This document shows, piece after piece, positions 7,889 through 16,975 of a stretch of 64,000 bases of DNA (position 1 is its first letter; the number at the start of each line of letters is the position of its first letter). A program made the position numbers and the translations under genes. The stretch is from Synergistaceae bacterium (lineage in GTDB: Bacteria; Synergistota; Synergistia; Synergistales; Synergistaceae), in contig JAAYFL010000038.1 of NCBI GenBank assembly GCA_012728235.1, positions 1-64,000 on the forward strand, given 5' to 3'. The notes under the pieces were generated by a model that saw nothing but the letters and a program-made list of their open reading frames with translations, had not been told where the DNA came from and did not search any database.

Positions 7889-10022
7889 GCAGGAATCGGA
7901 ATTTTATTTGGGACGGCAAGCTCATTTATTTGATGGAAGCAAGGAATCAACTGATCTTGCCCTGATGGTAGATGCTCTTGCACAGGAAAAACGTACTCCT
8001 TGGGACACAGGCAAGATTCGTGATGCCCTTATCATAGAAGCTGGTGTTGATCCGGCAACAGCTGAAGAGATAGCCATTGAAGTAGAAGAGGTTTTACTTA
8101 GACAGAATAGAACTCATGTGACAACGACCATAATTAGAGAACTTGTTAACGTTAAGCTTTTTCAGCGCGGCTTGGATGCAAAACTTTTAGACCACAGCCG
8201 TATAGGTATTCCTGTTCACGATTTAGAAAAAATGATGTTGACCAAAAATAAGGAAAATAGCAATACTTCGCATAACCCAGAATCAATAAATCTTTCAATA
8301 GCGGAAATGGTGCTTAAAGAATATGCTCTGACAAAGATTTTTAGCAAAGATGTAGCTGACGCACATCTTAAGGGTGATATTCATTTACATGACTTGGGAA
8401 TGGTAGATCGTCCTTACTGTTCGGGGCAAAGCATTGCTTATGTTGCAAGATTTGGTCTTAACATCCCCTCTATAACAAGTGTTTCTTCTCCTGCGAAACA
8501 TGCCGATGTTCTTCTCGCTCATATTTTAAAAATGACGTCTGTTTTACAGAATCACTTTGCTGGGGCCATAGGATGGGATGCCATAAATATGTACTTTGCA
8601 CCCTATATTGTTGGTTGGTCGTATGAACAGTGCAAACAATTGGCACAACAGCTTATATTTGAATTCAATCAGCTTGCGGGAGGCAGGGGCGGTCAGATAG
8701 CATTCACAGATATAAATGTATACTATGAAATCCCAAATCATTTCCGTGATGTTCCTGCGATTGGACCGGGTGGAAAATTTACCGGAAAAACATATGCCGA
8801 ATACGATAAAGAGGCCAAATTATTTGTAAAAGCTTTATTTGATGTATTTATGGAAGGCGACAGCAGAGGGCAACCGTTCTTTTTCCCGAAGCCTTTGCTG
8901 CACATAACCGATTATTTCTTTGAGGAGGAAGGTTGGGAGGAGTTTTTGGATCTTTCTTGTCGCTTAGCTTCGGAGAAAGGTAATACATACTTTGTGTTTG
9001 ATAGAGGTGGAGTAGCCAAGCTTTCTGAATGTTGTCGTCTCTCGTTTGAACTAACTCCGGAAGACTTGGAAGAAGCTAAACATCCTTGGAAAATGCGTTA
9101 CTGTGCACTTCAGAACATAACATTAAATTTACCTAGAGCAGCATACAAAAGCAATGGAGATAGAGAATTGCTTTTTGACATAATAGATGAAGAAATGGAA
9201 CTTGCAGCCAAGGCACATCTTCAGAAACGTGCATTTATCCAACTTATATTAGATCTTGGTAAGGATGGCCCGTTGGCAGCTCTTTGCTCCTCTCACGATG
9301 ATGAGCCGTATCTAAGAATGCGGAAAGCCAGTCACCTCATTGGAATTCTCGGATTAAATGAAATGCTTCAAGCCATGACTGGATTTGAACTTCATGAGAG
9401 TCCAAAAGCAGAAGAGCTAGGGTTGGCCGTAATTCAATATATGGATCTCAAATGCCAACAGCTATCTGAACGCTTAGGATTAAAAATAGTTCTTGAACAG
9501 ACTCCCGCGGAAAGTACTGCTTTACGTTTCGCTAAATTAGATCTTCGTTCATATCCACAAGAAGCACAAAAATATGTAAAGGGCAATAGTGAAACAGGTG
9601 AGATTTATTACACCAACAGTACACACCTAAATTATAAACATGCCAAAGATCCAATAGAGAAAGTGGTAAAAGAGAGCGTTTTTCACCCTATGATTAAAGC
9701 GGGTTCAATTACTCATCTTTGGATGGGCGAGCATAAGCCCGATCCAAGAGCATTGGCGTCATTTGTGATTAAAACGTTTAAAAATACAGAAAACGCACAA
9801 ATTGCATTTAGCCCGGAATTTACGATATGTAATGATTGTGATCATATGCAGAGGGGGCTTGTGTCTACCTGTGAAATTTGTGGGTCGGAAAACGTGGATG
9901 GAATAACAAGAGTAACTGGCTATTTTACAAGAACATCTTCGTGGAACGCAGGAAAACGAGGCGAATTAAGAGACAGAGCCAGAGTTCCTATTTCAACGAA
10001 TGAAAAGCTGTCCTCTAATTAA
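7872..10022 (+). CDS. nrdD: Anaerobic (class III) ribonucleoside-triphosphate reductase NrdD
   Basis: This oxygen-sensitive glycyl-radical enzyme reduces ribonucleoside triphosphates to deoxy forms. The 716-residue product has an N-terminal ATP-cone-like region (about residues 20-100) and the barrel core with GDIHLHDLG and CALQNITLNLPRAAY. A C-terminal zinc site of two C-x2-C pairs (CNDC, CEIC) is followed by the glycyl-radical loop RVTGYFTRT. The start is the ATG at 7872, with AAGGAG about nine bases upstream, inside the end of nrdR. The activase gene follows 42 bases downstream. Having only this class in view agrees with a strict anaerobe, though other classes could be encoded elsewhere. 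Confidence 0.96.
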   Translation: MTKEFKQESEFYLGRQAHLFDGSKESTDLALMVDALAQEKRTPWDTGKIRDALIIEAGVDPATAEEIAIEVEEVLLRQNRTHVTTTIIRELVNVKLFQRGLDAKLLDHSRIGIPVHDLEKMMLTKNKENSNTSHNPESINLSIAEMVLKEYALTKIFSKDVADAHLKGDIHLHDLGMVDRPYCSGQSIAYVARFGLNIPSITSVSSPAKHADVLLAHILKMTSVLQNHFAGAIGWDAINMYFAPYIVGWSYEQCKQLAQQLIFEFNQLAGGRGGQIAFTDINVYYEIPNHFRDVPAIGPGGKFTGKTYAEYDKEAKLFVKALFDVFMEGDSRGQPFFFPKPLLHITDYFFEEEGWEEFLDLSCRLASEKGNTYFVFDRGGVAKLSECCRLSFELTPEDLEEAKHPWKMRYCALQNITLNLPRAAYKSNGDRELLFDIIDEEMELAAKAHLQKRAFIQLILDLGKDGPLAALCSSHDDEPYLRMRKASHLIGILGLNEMLQAMTGFELHESPKAEELGLAVIQYMDLKCQQLSERLGLKIVLEQTPAESTALRFAKLDLRSYPQEAQKYVKGNSETGEIYYTNSTHLNYKHAKDPIEKVVKESVFHPMIKAGSITHLWMGEHKPDPRALASFVIKTFKNTENAQIAFSPEFTICNDCDHMQRGLVSTCEICGSENVDGITRVTGYFTRTSSWNAGKRGELRDRARVPISTNEKLSSN

Positions 10023-10064
10023 TAACATAAATATTCTGAAATATTTTAATAAAATAGTTGGGCT

Positions 10065-10754
10065 GTGATAAATATGCAAAATATAAGTGCGGGGGGTTAT
10101 CTCTCCGCTTCTTTTTTAGACTGGGAAGGACACGTTGCTGCAGTAATTTTTATGTCAGGCTGTAACTTTAAATGTCCATGGTGTCATAATTCAGATTTAG
10201 TTTTCAACAAAACCACACCTATAAAGGTTACAGAAATTATAGAAGACATAAAACGGAGAAAACTATTTCTAGATGGAGTAGTTATAAGCGGAGGAGAGCC
10301 TACTTGTTCATTAGGCCTCATATCAATGATTCGAGAAATGAAAAAAATTGGTTTGCCAATAAAGCTTGATACAAATGGTTCGCATCCTGAAGTTTTAAAG
10401 CGACTATTAGATGAAAAATTAGTGGAATTTATAGCAATGGACGTCAAATCCCCACTAAACGACCAAGATTTGATGAGAATGACAGGGGTTTCAATTTCTT
10501 CAGATTTATTAAAAGAGAGTATTGAGCTGATAAAAAGGTTAGCTCTAAATTATGAGTTCAGAACCACATATACTCCGGAGCTACTTTCTCAAGAAGAACT
10601 TTTAAAGATACGAAAAGAACTTAACGACGATGTACACTGGGTTGTACAATGTTTTAAGCCGGTGAACTGTATTGATGATAACTGTCTAAATTATAAAGAG
10701 GTTAAATCGGAAGATATAAAGAAAATTTTACCCGGTATAAAGATTAGAGGATAA
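10065..10754 (+). CDS. nrdG: Anaerobic ribonucleotide reductase activating protein (radical SAM)
   Basis: This radical-SAM activase should install the glycyl radical on NrdD. Cys33, Cys37 and Cys40 form the CX3CX2C motif in GCNFKCPWCHN, which binds the 4Fe-4S cluster, and the GGEPT motif follows near residue 80. The 229-residue length and the AAVIFMSG lead-in match the NrdG2-type activases paired with NrdD in anaerobes. The start is either GTG at 10065 or ATG at 10074; neither has a strong ribosome site. It lies right after nrdD with no terminator between. By sequence alone it could activate another glycyl-radical enzyme, but position makes NrdD by far the likeliest partner. Confidence 0.88.
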   Translation: MINMQNISAGGYLSASFLDWEGHVAAVIFMSGCNFKCPWCHNSDLVFNKTTPIKVTEIIEDIKRRKLFLDGVVISGGEPTCSLGLISMIREMKKIGLPIKLDTNGSHPEVLKRLLDEKLVEFIAMDVKSPLNDQDLMRMTGVSISSDLLKESIELIKRLALNYEFRTTYTPELLSQEELLKIRKELNDDVHWVVQCFKPVNCIDDNCLNYKEVKSEDIKKILPGIKIRG

Positions 10755-10942
10755 CTGTATATATCAAATTTTAAAGTGGCTCAGAGTTGGAGTTTATCTT
10801 TGCTTTACTGTTTACAAATATATTAAGTGATGTTTATGTTATACCGCTATAATTATTTTTATGCGAACGTTTTGACAGAGAAAGTATATGATAGATAATA
10901 TTAGTATGCCAAAACACTCGAAGAAAGATGATAGGAGAAAAA

Positions 10943-11962
10943 ATGAATCTAATTAAAATTGCCGAACTCTCAAAATTAACTCCAGGAGATTCCTTTAAAT
11001 CAATATTCGTTATAACAGAACTATTTCAGAAGACTGATAAAAATGGAAGATCTTACTATGATGTTTCTGTCTCCGATTCTACAGGCAATATAGAAGCCAA
11101 AATATGGTCTGATGCAACCTGGATTGACAGATCCACAGCAGAAAAAGAAAGTTCTGACGAAATATTGTCTGAAGAACAGACACTTGAATTGCTGGGGAAA
11201 ACTGTAGGAGTACATGGGAAAACTACAGAATACCGCAAACAATTGCAATTCAACTTTAGCAAAATAACACTCTTAAATCAGGATAAATTCCCTGCTGCAC
11301 AGTATCTTCCCAGATCTCCCATTCCTATAGAAGAAATGCTAACGCGCTACGAAAGTTTAGTCGATTCATGTAGACCTCAAATAGCCAATTTTATAAAATA
11401 TGTTTATAAAGATCAGGTTTGGCTGCAATTTAGAGATTGGCCTGCAGCTGTCTCGCACCACCATGCCTACGCCAATGGTTTGTTAGAACACACTCTTGCT
11501 GTTGCTGACTGTGCTAAATCGATGGCAGAATCAATGAGACGTTCCGGTTACGATATTGACGTTGATATTGTGGTTGCAGGCGGCCTTTTGCACGATTTAG
11601 GGAAGATAGATTCTTATAAAATGACGTCAATTCCTGAAATGACATTAGAGGGAGCAGTTATAGATCATGTGGCTAAGGGATATTTGCGTCTTATGCAGTA
11701 TGCCGAAGAGTATAAATTGGATGAAAGTCTTAAACTTCATTTGGCTCACATAATGCTCAGCCATCACGGACAGAGAGATTTTGGTTCTCCAGTAGTACCA
11801 GCCACCCCGGAGGCTCTTATCGTATCCTCTGCTGATGAACTAGATTTTCGAATTTTTTGTTGGAATGAAAGCGTAAAAGATCTGCCGGACAATCAGCCTA
11901 TATCTCAGTGGCACAACGCCACCGGAAGAAGATTCTGGAAAAGAGAGAGCTCCGAGGAATAA
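10943..11962 (+). CDS. yhaM: YhaM-like 3'-5' exoribonuclease (OB fold + HD domain)
   Basis: This is a predicted metal-dependent 3'-5' exonuclease. An N-terminal OB-fold nucleic-acid-binding domain (about residues 10-115, with YYDVSVSDSTGNIEAKIWSD) is followed by an HD phosphohydrolase domain. Metal ligands are visible in LLEHTLAVADC, GGLLHDLGKID and MLSHHGQRDFGSP. That order and the 339-residue length match YhaM of Firmicutes. The ATG at 10943 follows AGGAGAAA; an upstream ATG at 10928 would place that site inside the gene. The RluA-family gene follows eight bases after the stop. The substrate (RNA or single-stranded DNA) is taken from the family. Confidence 0.87.
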   Translation: MNLIKIAELSKLTPGDSFKSIFVITELFQKTDKNGRSYYDVSVSDSTGNIEAKIWSDATWIDRSTAEKESSDEILSEEQTLELLGKTVGVHGKTTEYRKQLQFNFSKITLLNQDKFPAAQYLPRSPIPIEEMLTRYESLVDSCRPQIANFIKYVYKDQVWLQFRDWPAAVSHHHAYANGLLEHTLAVADCAKSMAESMRRSGYDIDVDIVVAGGLLHDLGKIDSYKMTSIPEMTLEGAVIDHVAKGYLRLMQYAEEYKLDESLKLHLAHIMLSHHGQRDFGSPVVPATPEALIVSSADELDFRIFCWNESVKDLPDNQPISQWHNATGRRFWKRESSEE

Positions 11963-11970
11963 AAGCTGGT

Positions 11971-12870
11971 ATGGGAAATGAGTTTTATATAACGATTGAT
12001 CAGGCAGGACGTCGTATAGATAGGCTGCTGCGGACAACATATCCCCACGTCTCACTCGGTGCGATTATGAAGGCCATCAGAAAGGGAGAAGTTCGACTCA
12101 ATGGTGAGAAAGTATCTGTAAGCACCAGGCTTGAGGAGGGGCAGTTCCTTCAAGTACCATGGCAGAAAAATGTTTCGGAATCTTTTTTTCATAATCATGC
12201 TCAAAATGAAACTAATCATTCCCCAATTGAAACTATCTATAAAGACAATCATATATGGGTGCTTAATAAACCTGCCGGCCTGCTGACTCAGCCCAATGTT
12301 AAGAATGGAGATTCTTTGATTACGAGGGCTCTATCAGAGTTAAATTGGACGAGAACAGATTTTTGTCCTGCCACTGTACAACGCCTTGACAGGAACACTT
12401 CTGGGTTGGTAATTATAGCAATGTCCGGGTTGACCCTGAGAGTGTTCTCTGAGGTTATAAGGTCACGTAATGTAAAAAAAATATATTATGCAGTGGTTTT
12501 AGGGGATATTCAGAATGAAGGAGAAATCGATGCTCCACTCCTCAAAGACCCTGAAAGCAATACAGTAAAAATAGATAAAGATGGACAAAATGCTTTAACA
12601 CGCTATAAAAAACTTGCGTCAATAGGAAAGTTCAGTATCGTGGAAATAGAGCTTGTCACCGGGCGCCCTCACCAGGCTAGAGTACACATGTCATCAGTGG
12701 GACATCCTATACTAGGCGACAAAAAATACGGTGGAGGGAATCAGGCAGCACGCCCTATGCTTCACTCTTATTCAATTACCTTGCCTCAAGATTTGATTAT
12801 TCCGGAAGAGTTGAGAAATAAAACTTTTGTTGCTCCAATTCCAAAAGATATGCTGTGCTTTTTTAACTAA
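11971..12870 (+). CDS. RluA-family 23S rRNA pseudouridine synthase (RluC/RluD-like)
   Basis: This enzyme isomerises uridine to pseudouridine in RNA, most likely 23S rRNA. An S4-type RNA-binding domain at about residues 10-60 (RIDRLLRTTYPHVSL, KGEVRLNGEKV) precedes the catalytic domain. The catalytic aspartate lies in VQRLDRNTSGLVIIA near residue 140, and GRPHQARVHMSSVGHPILGD is the second conserved block. The 299-residue length is normal. I chose the ATG at 11971, preceded by GAGGAA; an upstream GTG lies deep in the previous gene. Family members differ in target uridines, so I do not assign RluC or RluD. Confidence 0.9.
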   Translation: MGNEFYITIDQAGRRIDRLLRTTYPHVSLGAIMKAIRKGEVRLNGEKVSVSTRLEEGQFLQVPWQKNVSESFFHNHAQNETNHSPIETIYKDNHIWVLNKPAGLLTQPNVKNGDSLITRALSELNWTRTDFCPATVQRLDRNTSGLVIIAMSGLTLRVFSEVIRSRNVKKIYYAVVLGDIQNEGEIDAPLLKDPESNTVKIDKDGQNALTRYKKLASIGKFSIVEIELVTGRPHQARVHMSSVGHPILGDKKYGGGNQAARPMLHSYSITLPQDLIIPEELRNKTFVAPIPKDMLCFFN

Positions 12871-12929
12871 AACACAGCATAAATGTTTGAAGGTTATGAA
12901 TGTAAATTTATTTTTATACTAAATTGATA

Positions 12930-13283
12930 CTATATCGTAGGAGCTCCGTTGTCTGCTATCGAAGGTTGACAGAGCAGCCACACAATCCAAAAAAAACCAA
13001 TAATCGGGATTATTCCGACTAATATCCAGTACCACTCTTTTCCAGTGTCATTAAGGCGTCTAATAGTTACAGCTATCCCAGGTATTAGCACTGCTGCTCC
13101 GTATACATAGTTTAATAAGTTGGTTCTAAGTATGAATTGGCCGATAAGGCCCAAAATTGCGATAATTATAAAATTTACTAAAAATGCCATCCAATAGCCT
13201 TTAATATTTGTACGGTCGGTGAAATTAGTGGCGTTCTTCCACATTACAAAATACTCTTTACAAAAATCATTTAAAAAATCCAT
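12930..13283 (-). CDS. DUF805 family membrane protein
   Basis: This is a small membrane protein of unknown function, 117 residues long. The DUF805 pattern is clear: the N-terminal FCKEYFVMWKNATNFTDRTN, then GYWMAFLVNFIIIAILGLIGQF (first membrane segment), VYGAAVLIPGIAVTIRRLNDTGKEWYW, and a last hydrophobic segment IIPIIGFFWIVWLLCQPS. I chose the ATG whose first base is 13283 because AAGGAGGT lies six bases upstream; a further in-frame ATG at 13301 would swallow that site. It stands alone on the minus strand between the pseudouridine synthase and rpsO genes. Confidence 0.85.
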   Translation of the reverse strand: MDFLNDFCKEYFVMWKNATNFTDRTNIKGYWMAFLVNFIIIAILGLIGQFILRTNLLNYVYGAAVLIPGIAVTIRRLNDTGKEWYWILVGIIPIIGFFWIVWLLCQPSIADNGAPTI

Positions 13284-13461
13284 TGAAACTACCTCCTTCA
13301 CAGTAATTTAGAAATAGTCGCTGTATTTCGTTCAGAATACAATCAGAGTGTTAGACTGTCAATAATTAACTTCAAATATGATGTTATTAAACAGTTGCAA
13401 GTATTAAGATTTTCTGTTATTATCACACAGCCTGTTACACGGACATGCGCATAACGTCGCA

Positions 13462-13506
13462 GCTCTGAGTTTCGGGAGAGTAGAGCGCAATAGGCTCAGA
13501 TAGGAG
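13462..13506 (+). promoter_or_regulatory. Structured leader of rpsO, candidate S15 autoregulatory pseudoknot
   Basis: GCTCT (13462-13466) can pair with AGAGC (13482-13486). TCTGAG (13464-13469) can pair with CTCAGA (13495-13500), directly before the TAGGAG ribosome site at 13501-13506. The two helices either exclude each other or combine as an H-type pseudoknot using GAG/CTC. S15 of other bacteria represses its own translation through leader structures at this place. Pairing is seen in the sequence; regulation is inference. Confidence 0.5.
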
Positions 13507-13514
13507 TGATCACT

Positions 13515-13781
13515 ATGATCAAAAAAGAAAAGAAGGAACAGTTAATCGAAGAGTATAAAGTACACGGAGCAGATACTGGCTCAACTGAAGTGCAGGTCGC
13601 TATTCTTACGGCTCGTATTCGTGAGTTGACAGACCATATGCGAATTCACAAAAAAGATTTCCATTCACGCAGAGGACTTCTGATTATGGTAGGGAAACGT
13701 CGTAAACTACTTCAGTACTTAAAGAAAAGAGACTTCGCTCGATATGAGTCTCTGATTCAGCGTTTAGGCTTACGTCACTAA
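13515..13781 (+). CDS. rpsO: 30S ribosomal protein S15
   Basis: This primary 16S rRNA-binding protein of the 30S platform is 88 residues long from the ATG at 13515. Hallmarks are [38 protein letters not shown] and [23 protein letters not shown]. The start follows TAGGAG by eight bases; the GTG nine bases upstream overlaps that site and is unlikely. A terminator hairpin separates it from pnp. The rpsO-pnp order is widely conserved, and both genes are commonly controlled after transcription. Confidence 0.97.
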   Translation: MIKKEKKEQLIEEYKVHGADTGSTEVQVAILTARIRELTDHMRIHKKDFHSRRGLLIMVGKRRKLLQYLKKRDFARYESLIQRLGLRH

Positions 13782-13811
13782 TCGCAAAAATATCAGTAGT
13801 AGCCTATTAAT

Positions 13812-13847
13812 AATGGCGAAGGGGGTGCCCCTTCGCCATTTTGTTAT
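13812..13847 (+). terminator. Terminator between rpsO and pnp
   Basis: A perfect 13-base-pair stem (13812-13824 with 13828-13840) and a 3-base loop are followed by TTGTTATT. It lies 30 bases past rpsO; the T tract is modest, so read-through into pnp is possible. Confidence 0.8.
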
Positions 13848-13898
13848 TATTGTGCTAACATTCAAGAGTTGAAGATAGATTATAGGAGGAAAAATAGT

Positions 13899-16184
13899 AT
13901 GAAAAAAGTGTATGAATTAGAACTATACGGAAAAAAGATTTCATTTGAAATAGGACGTCTTGCAAAACAGGCAAATGCAGCGGTATTGGCAAAACAGGGG
14001 AATACAGTGCTTTTGGTTACAGCAGTGCTTGCGGAAAAAGCAAGAGATGGATTGGATTTTTTCCCGCTTCTTGTCGACTATGAGGAGCGTTATTATGCTG
14101 CGGGTAAAGTTCCCGGCGGTTTTATAAAAAGAGAGGGGCGTCCTACTGAGGCTGCAATTCTCAGTGGTAGAATGATTGACCGTTCAATACGCTCACAATT
14201 TGACGATTGGATGAGAAATGACGTTCATGTTGTGGCTACAGTAATGTCAGTAGATCAGATGAACCCAGCCAATATACTTGGTATAAACGGAGCCTCTATG
14301 GCTCTTTCAATTTCTGACATACCTTGGAATGGTCCAGTAGGTGCTGTTCGCATAGGATGTTTGAATGGAGAGTTGGTTGTCAACCCTGACGAGTCAGAAA
14401 TGTCTGAGAGTACTCTAGAGCTTGTTGTTTCAGGCAACCGTGACGGAATAACAATGGTAGAAGCAGGTGCTCAAGAAGTTTCAGAAGAAGTCTTAGTGGA
14501 TGCTATCGAGCTGGCCAATGAGGCTATTCGTCAAATAATAGATTTTATTGACACAGTTCGCAACGAAATAGGAAAAGAAAAAGCGATACTTCCAACACCT
14601 GAAGTTATATCAGAAATAGATGAATGGATAGAGAGAGAAATTTACAACGACATTTACAGTGCGGTACAAATTAATGAGAAACAGCCGCGTAAAGCAGCTA
14701 TTGCTGAGGCACAGAAAAAAGCAGAAGCTCAATTCTCAGAAGTTATGCCAGGTTCAGAGAGTTATATCGCATCAAAAATCGAAGAAACTGTAAAAAAATG
14801 TGTGAGACTACTTCTTGTTGAAGAAAAATTGAGAGCAGACGGACGTACAACGGATGAGCTTCGTAAGATTTCATGCGAGATTGATATCCTCCCAATGGCA
14901 CATGGCTCAGCTCTTTTCACACGCGGTGAAACCCAATCTTTAGGTGTCACCACTTTAGGAATAGTGGGAACAGATGACCAGGTATTGGACGGCCTTAAAT
15001 TAGACGAGCCTTCTAAGAGATTTATACTGCATTACAACTTCCCCCCTTATTCAGTTGGAGAGGTTAGACCTATGCGTGGCCCGGGACGAAGAGAGATAGG
15101 ACATGGTGCTCTAGCTGAAAAAGCGTTGGCTCCCGTACTTCCTTCTGAAGCGGACTTCCCTTACGTTGTTCGTCAAGTCTCAGACATCTTGGAATCAAAT
15201 GGTTCTAGTTCCATGGCAAGTGTTTGTAGCGGAAGTCTTTCCATGATGGCGGCAGGTGTACCAATAAAAAAACAGGTTGCAGGTATTGCAATGGGGCTTA
15301 TCGCAGAAAATGGCAAGTATGAGATATTAACAGACATTCAAGGTCTTGAAGATCATTACGGAGATATGGACTTTAAAGTTGCTGGTACAAGAGAAGGAGT
15401 TACTGCACTTCAAATGGACAATAAGGCCGGTGGCATCAATAGAGAGATTTTGACAAAAGCACTCAGACAAGCCAATAAAGCAAGAGTTCAACTGTTGGAT
15501 ATTATGGATGAAGTTATATCAGAACCGAGATCAGATGTAGCGGAAGTTGCTCCGAAAATTACGACACTGCAGATTAACCCTGAAAAAATTCGGGATGTTA
15601 TAGGCAAGGGCGGTGCTGTAATTCGCTCTTTGGTTCAGACATCAGGCGCAAAAATAGATATAGATGATAACGGTGTGGTGTCAATTGCGGCTGTAAATAA
15701 TGAGTCCGCTCAAATCGCAATCAAATTAATTCAGGATATCGTACGCGAAGTTGAAGTTGGAGAAAACTATGTTGGGACCGTTACAAGGCTTATGACCTTT
15801 GGAGCGTTTGTTGAACTTCTTCCCGGTAAAGAAGGGTTGCTGCACATAAGTGAAGTAAGCGACCATCGTATTCCTAAAATAGAAAGTGCCCTAAATGTAG
15901 GAGACAAAGTTTTAGTCACGGTAAAAGAAATAGATGACATGAAAAGAGTGAACCTAAGCCGTAAACGTCTGTTAAGTATGTTGGACGAACTTTCACAAGA
16001 TCCTAAATTTGAAGAACAAATTGAAATAGAAAAGCAAAGGGAAGAAGAATACGCAAATCTCCCCAAAAATGAAGATGGTGTCAGACATGAAAACATGGGG
16101 AGGTCACGCAAAGATTTCCCAAGCTCAGACAAAAATAGAGAAGCACGTCCGGCTAGGCGTTTTGACAGAGATAAGAGAAGGTAG
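13899..16184 (+). CDS. pnp: Polyribonucleotide nucleotidyltransferase (PNPase)
   Basis: This trimeric phosphorolytic 3'-5' exoribonuclease acts in mRNA decay and RNA tailing. The 761-residue chain shows two RNase PH domains (about residues 10-220 and 310-540, the second with GGINREILTKALRQA), a KH domain with IRDVIGKGGAVIRSL near residue 570, and an S1 domain with GTVTRLMTFGAFVELLPGKEGLLH near residue 630. A charged, low-complexity tail of about 60 residues ends in RPARRFDRDKRR. The ATG at 13899 follows AGGAGGA. The dUTPase gene starts only ten bases past the stop, an unusually tight link that suggests cotranscription. Confidence 0.97.
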   Translation: MKKVYELELYGKKISFEIGRLAKQANAAVLAKQGNTVLLVTAVLAEKARDGLDFFPLLVDYEERYYAAGKVPGGFIKREGRPTEAAILSGRMIDRSIRSQFDDWMRNDVHVVATVMSVDQMNPANILGINGASMALSISDIPWNGPVGAVRIGCLNGELVVNPDESEMSESTLELVVSGNRDGITMVEAGAQEVSEEVLVDAIELANEAIRQIIDFIDTVRNEIGKEKAILPTPEVISEIDEWIEREIYNDIYSAVQINEKQPRKAAIAEAQKKAEAQFSEVMPGSESYIASKIEETVKKCVRLLLVEEKLRADGRTTDELRKISCEIDILPMAHGSALFTRGETQSLGVTTLGIVGTDDQVLDGLKLDEPSKRFILHYNFPPYSVGEVRPMRGPGRREIGHGALAEKALAPVLPSEADFPYVVRQVSDILESNGSSSMASVCSGSLSMMAAGVPIKKQVAGIAMGLIAENGKYEILTDIQGLEDHYGDMDFKVAGTREGVTALQMDNKAGGINREILTKALRQANKARVQLLDIMDEVISEPRSDVAEVAPKITTLQINPEKIRDVIGKGGAVIRSLVQTSGAKIDIDDNGVVSIAAVNNESAQIAIKLIQDIVREVEVGENYVGTVTRLMTFGAFVELLPGKEGLLHISEVSDHRIPKIESALNVGDKVLVTVKEIDDMKRVNLSRKRLLSMLDELSQDPKFEEQIEIEKQREEEYANLPKNEDGVRHENMGRSRKDFPSSDKNREARPARRFDRDKRR

Positions 16185-16194
16185 AATTCACTAA

Positions 16195-16632
16195 ATGGAT
16201 AAAATAGTCATAAAAGTAAAAACTGAAAATAATATTTCTCTTCCTGCTTACGCAACTCCCGGATCGTCCGGAATGGATTTACGCGCCTCAGAATCAGCGA
16301 GAATTACAGCCGGCGAACGAGCTTGTGTTGGAACAGGGTTATTCTTAGAAATTCCTATTGGGTACGAAGCCCAAGTACGTCCGCGCAGTGGACTGGCGTT
16401 AAAAAAAGGAATAACTGTTCTCAATACACCTGGGACAATTGATTCTGATTATCGTGGGGAAATAAAAGTTATTCTTGCCAATCTTGGCAATGAAGACTTT
16501 ATTGTTGAGCCGGGGGATAGAATAGCACAAATAGTGTTTGCGCCTGTAATGCAGGTCAGTCTCGTAAAAACAGATGAACTTGAAGATACAGACCGTTCAT
16601 CCGGAGGGTTTGGAAGCACTGGGGTAAACTAG
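16195..16632 (+). CDS. dut: Deoxyuridine 5'-triphosphate nucleotidohydrolase (dUTPase)
   Basis: This enzyme hydrolyses dUTP to dUMP, keeping uracil out of DNA and feeding dTMP synthesis. All five trimeric dUTPase motifs can be read in the 145 residues: [10 protein letters not shown] (1), RPRSGLAL (2), [14 protein letters not shown] (3), [10 protein letters not shown] (4) and [10 protein letters not shown] (5). It sits ten bases after pnp and is the last gene before the thrS leader. With nrdD in the same window it belongs to deoxynucleotide supply. Confidence 0.96.
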   Translation: MDKIVIKVKTENNISLPAYATPGSSGMDLRASESARITAGERACVGTGLFLEIPIGYEAQVRPRSGLALKKGITVLNTPGTIDSDYRGEIKVILANLGNEDFIVEPGDRIAQIVFAPVMQVSLVKTDELEDTDRSSGGFGSTGVN

Positions 16633-16661
16633 GCGTTTTAAGTCGCAGCATTTTACTCAAC

Positions 16662-16690
16662 TTGACAATAAGCATGACGAGTAGTATAAA
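16662..16690 (+). promoter_or_regulatory. Promoter of the thrS T-box transcript
   Basis: TTGACA at 16662-16667, a perfect -35 box, is 17 bases from TATAAA at 16685-16690. It sits directly upstream of the T-box leader, so the leader transcript probably starts near 16697. Confidence 0.75.
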
Positions 16691-16696
16691 AATCTA

Positions 16697-16957
16697 AGAT
16701 TTATCAATAGATACAATGCAATGAAGGGGAAAAGTATAAAACGGTCGTATCACAGAGAGGGAGTCCCATATTTAGGAAGTGAAAGATTCCTGATATGAAT
16801 TTTTGAAAACCACCCCAGAGCAGATGTCGAAGCCAAATGGATAAGACATTAGGGTGCGCCCTGTATAGCGCGAAGAGGGCCTGTGAGCAGGTTGAATTGG
16901 AGTGGAACCGTGGTGATAGCCGCCTCCTGATTTTTCAGGATGGCGGTTTTGTATTTT
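16697..16957 (+). promoter_or_regulatory. Threonine T-box riboswitch leader of thrS with terminator
   Basis: This is a tRNA-sensing leader. The T-box sequence GTGGAACCGTGG (16902-16913) is the 5' part of the antiterminator, and a GC-rich terminator (CCGCC TCCTGA ... TCAGGA t GGCGG, 16920-16946, then TTTTG and a T-rich run) follows. In stem I, GAAAACCACCCC at 16805-16816 places ACC, a threonine codon, in the specifier position (16809-16811) followed by the usual purine. Uncharged tRNA-Thr should bind and favour read-through into thrS. It fills the 343-base gap between dut and thrS, in which I see no coding region. Confidence 0.92.
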
Positions 16958-16975
16958 TATAAAGGAGGTAATTTT

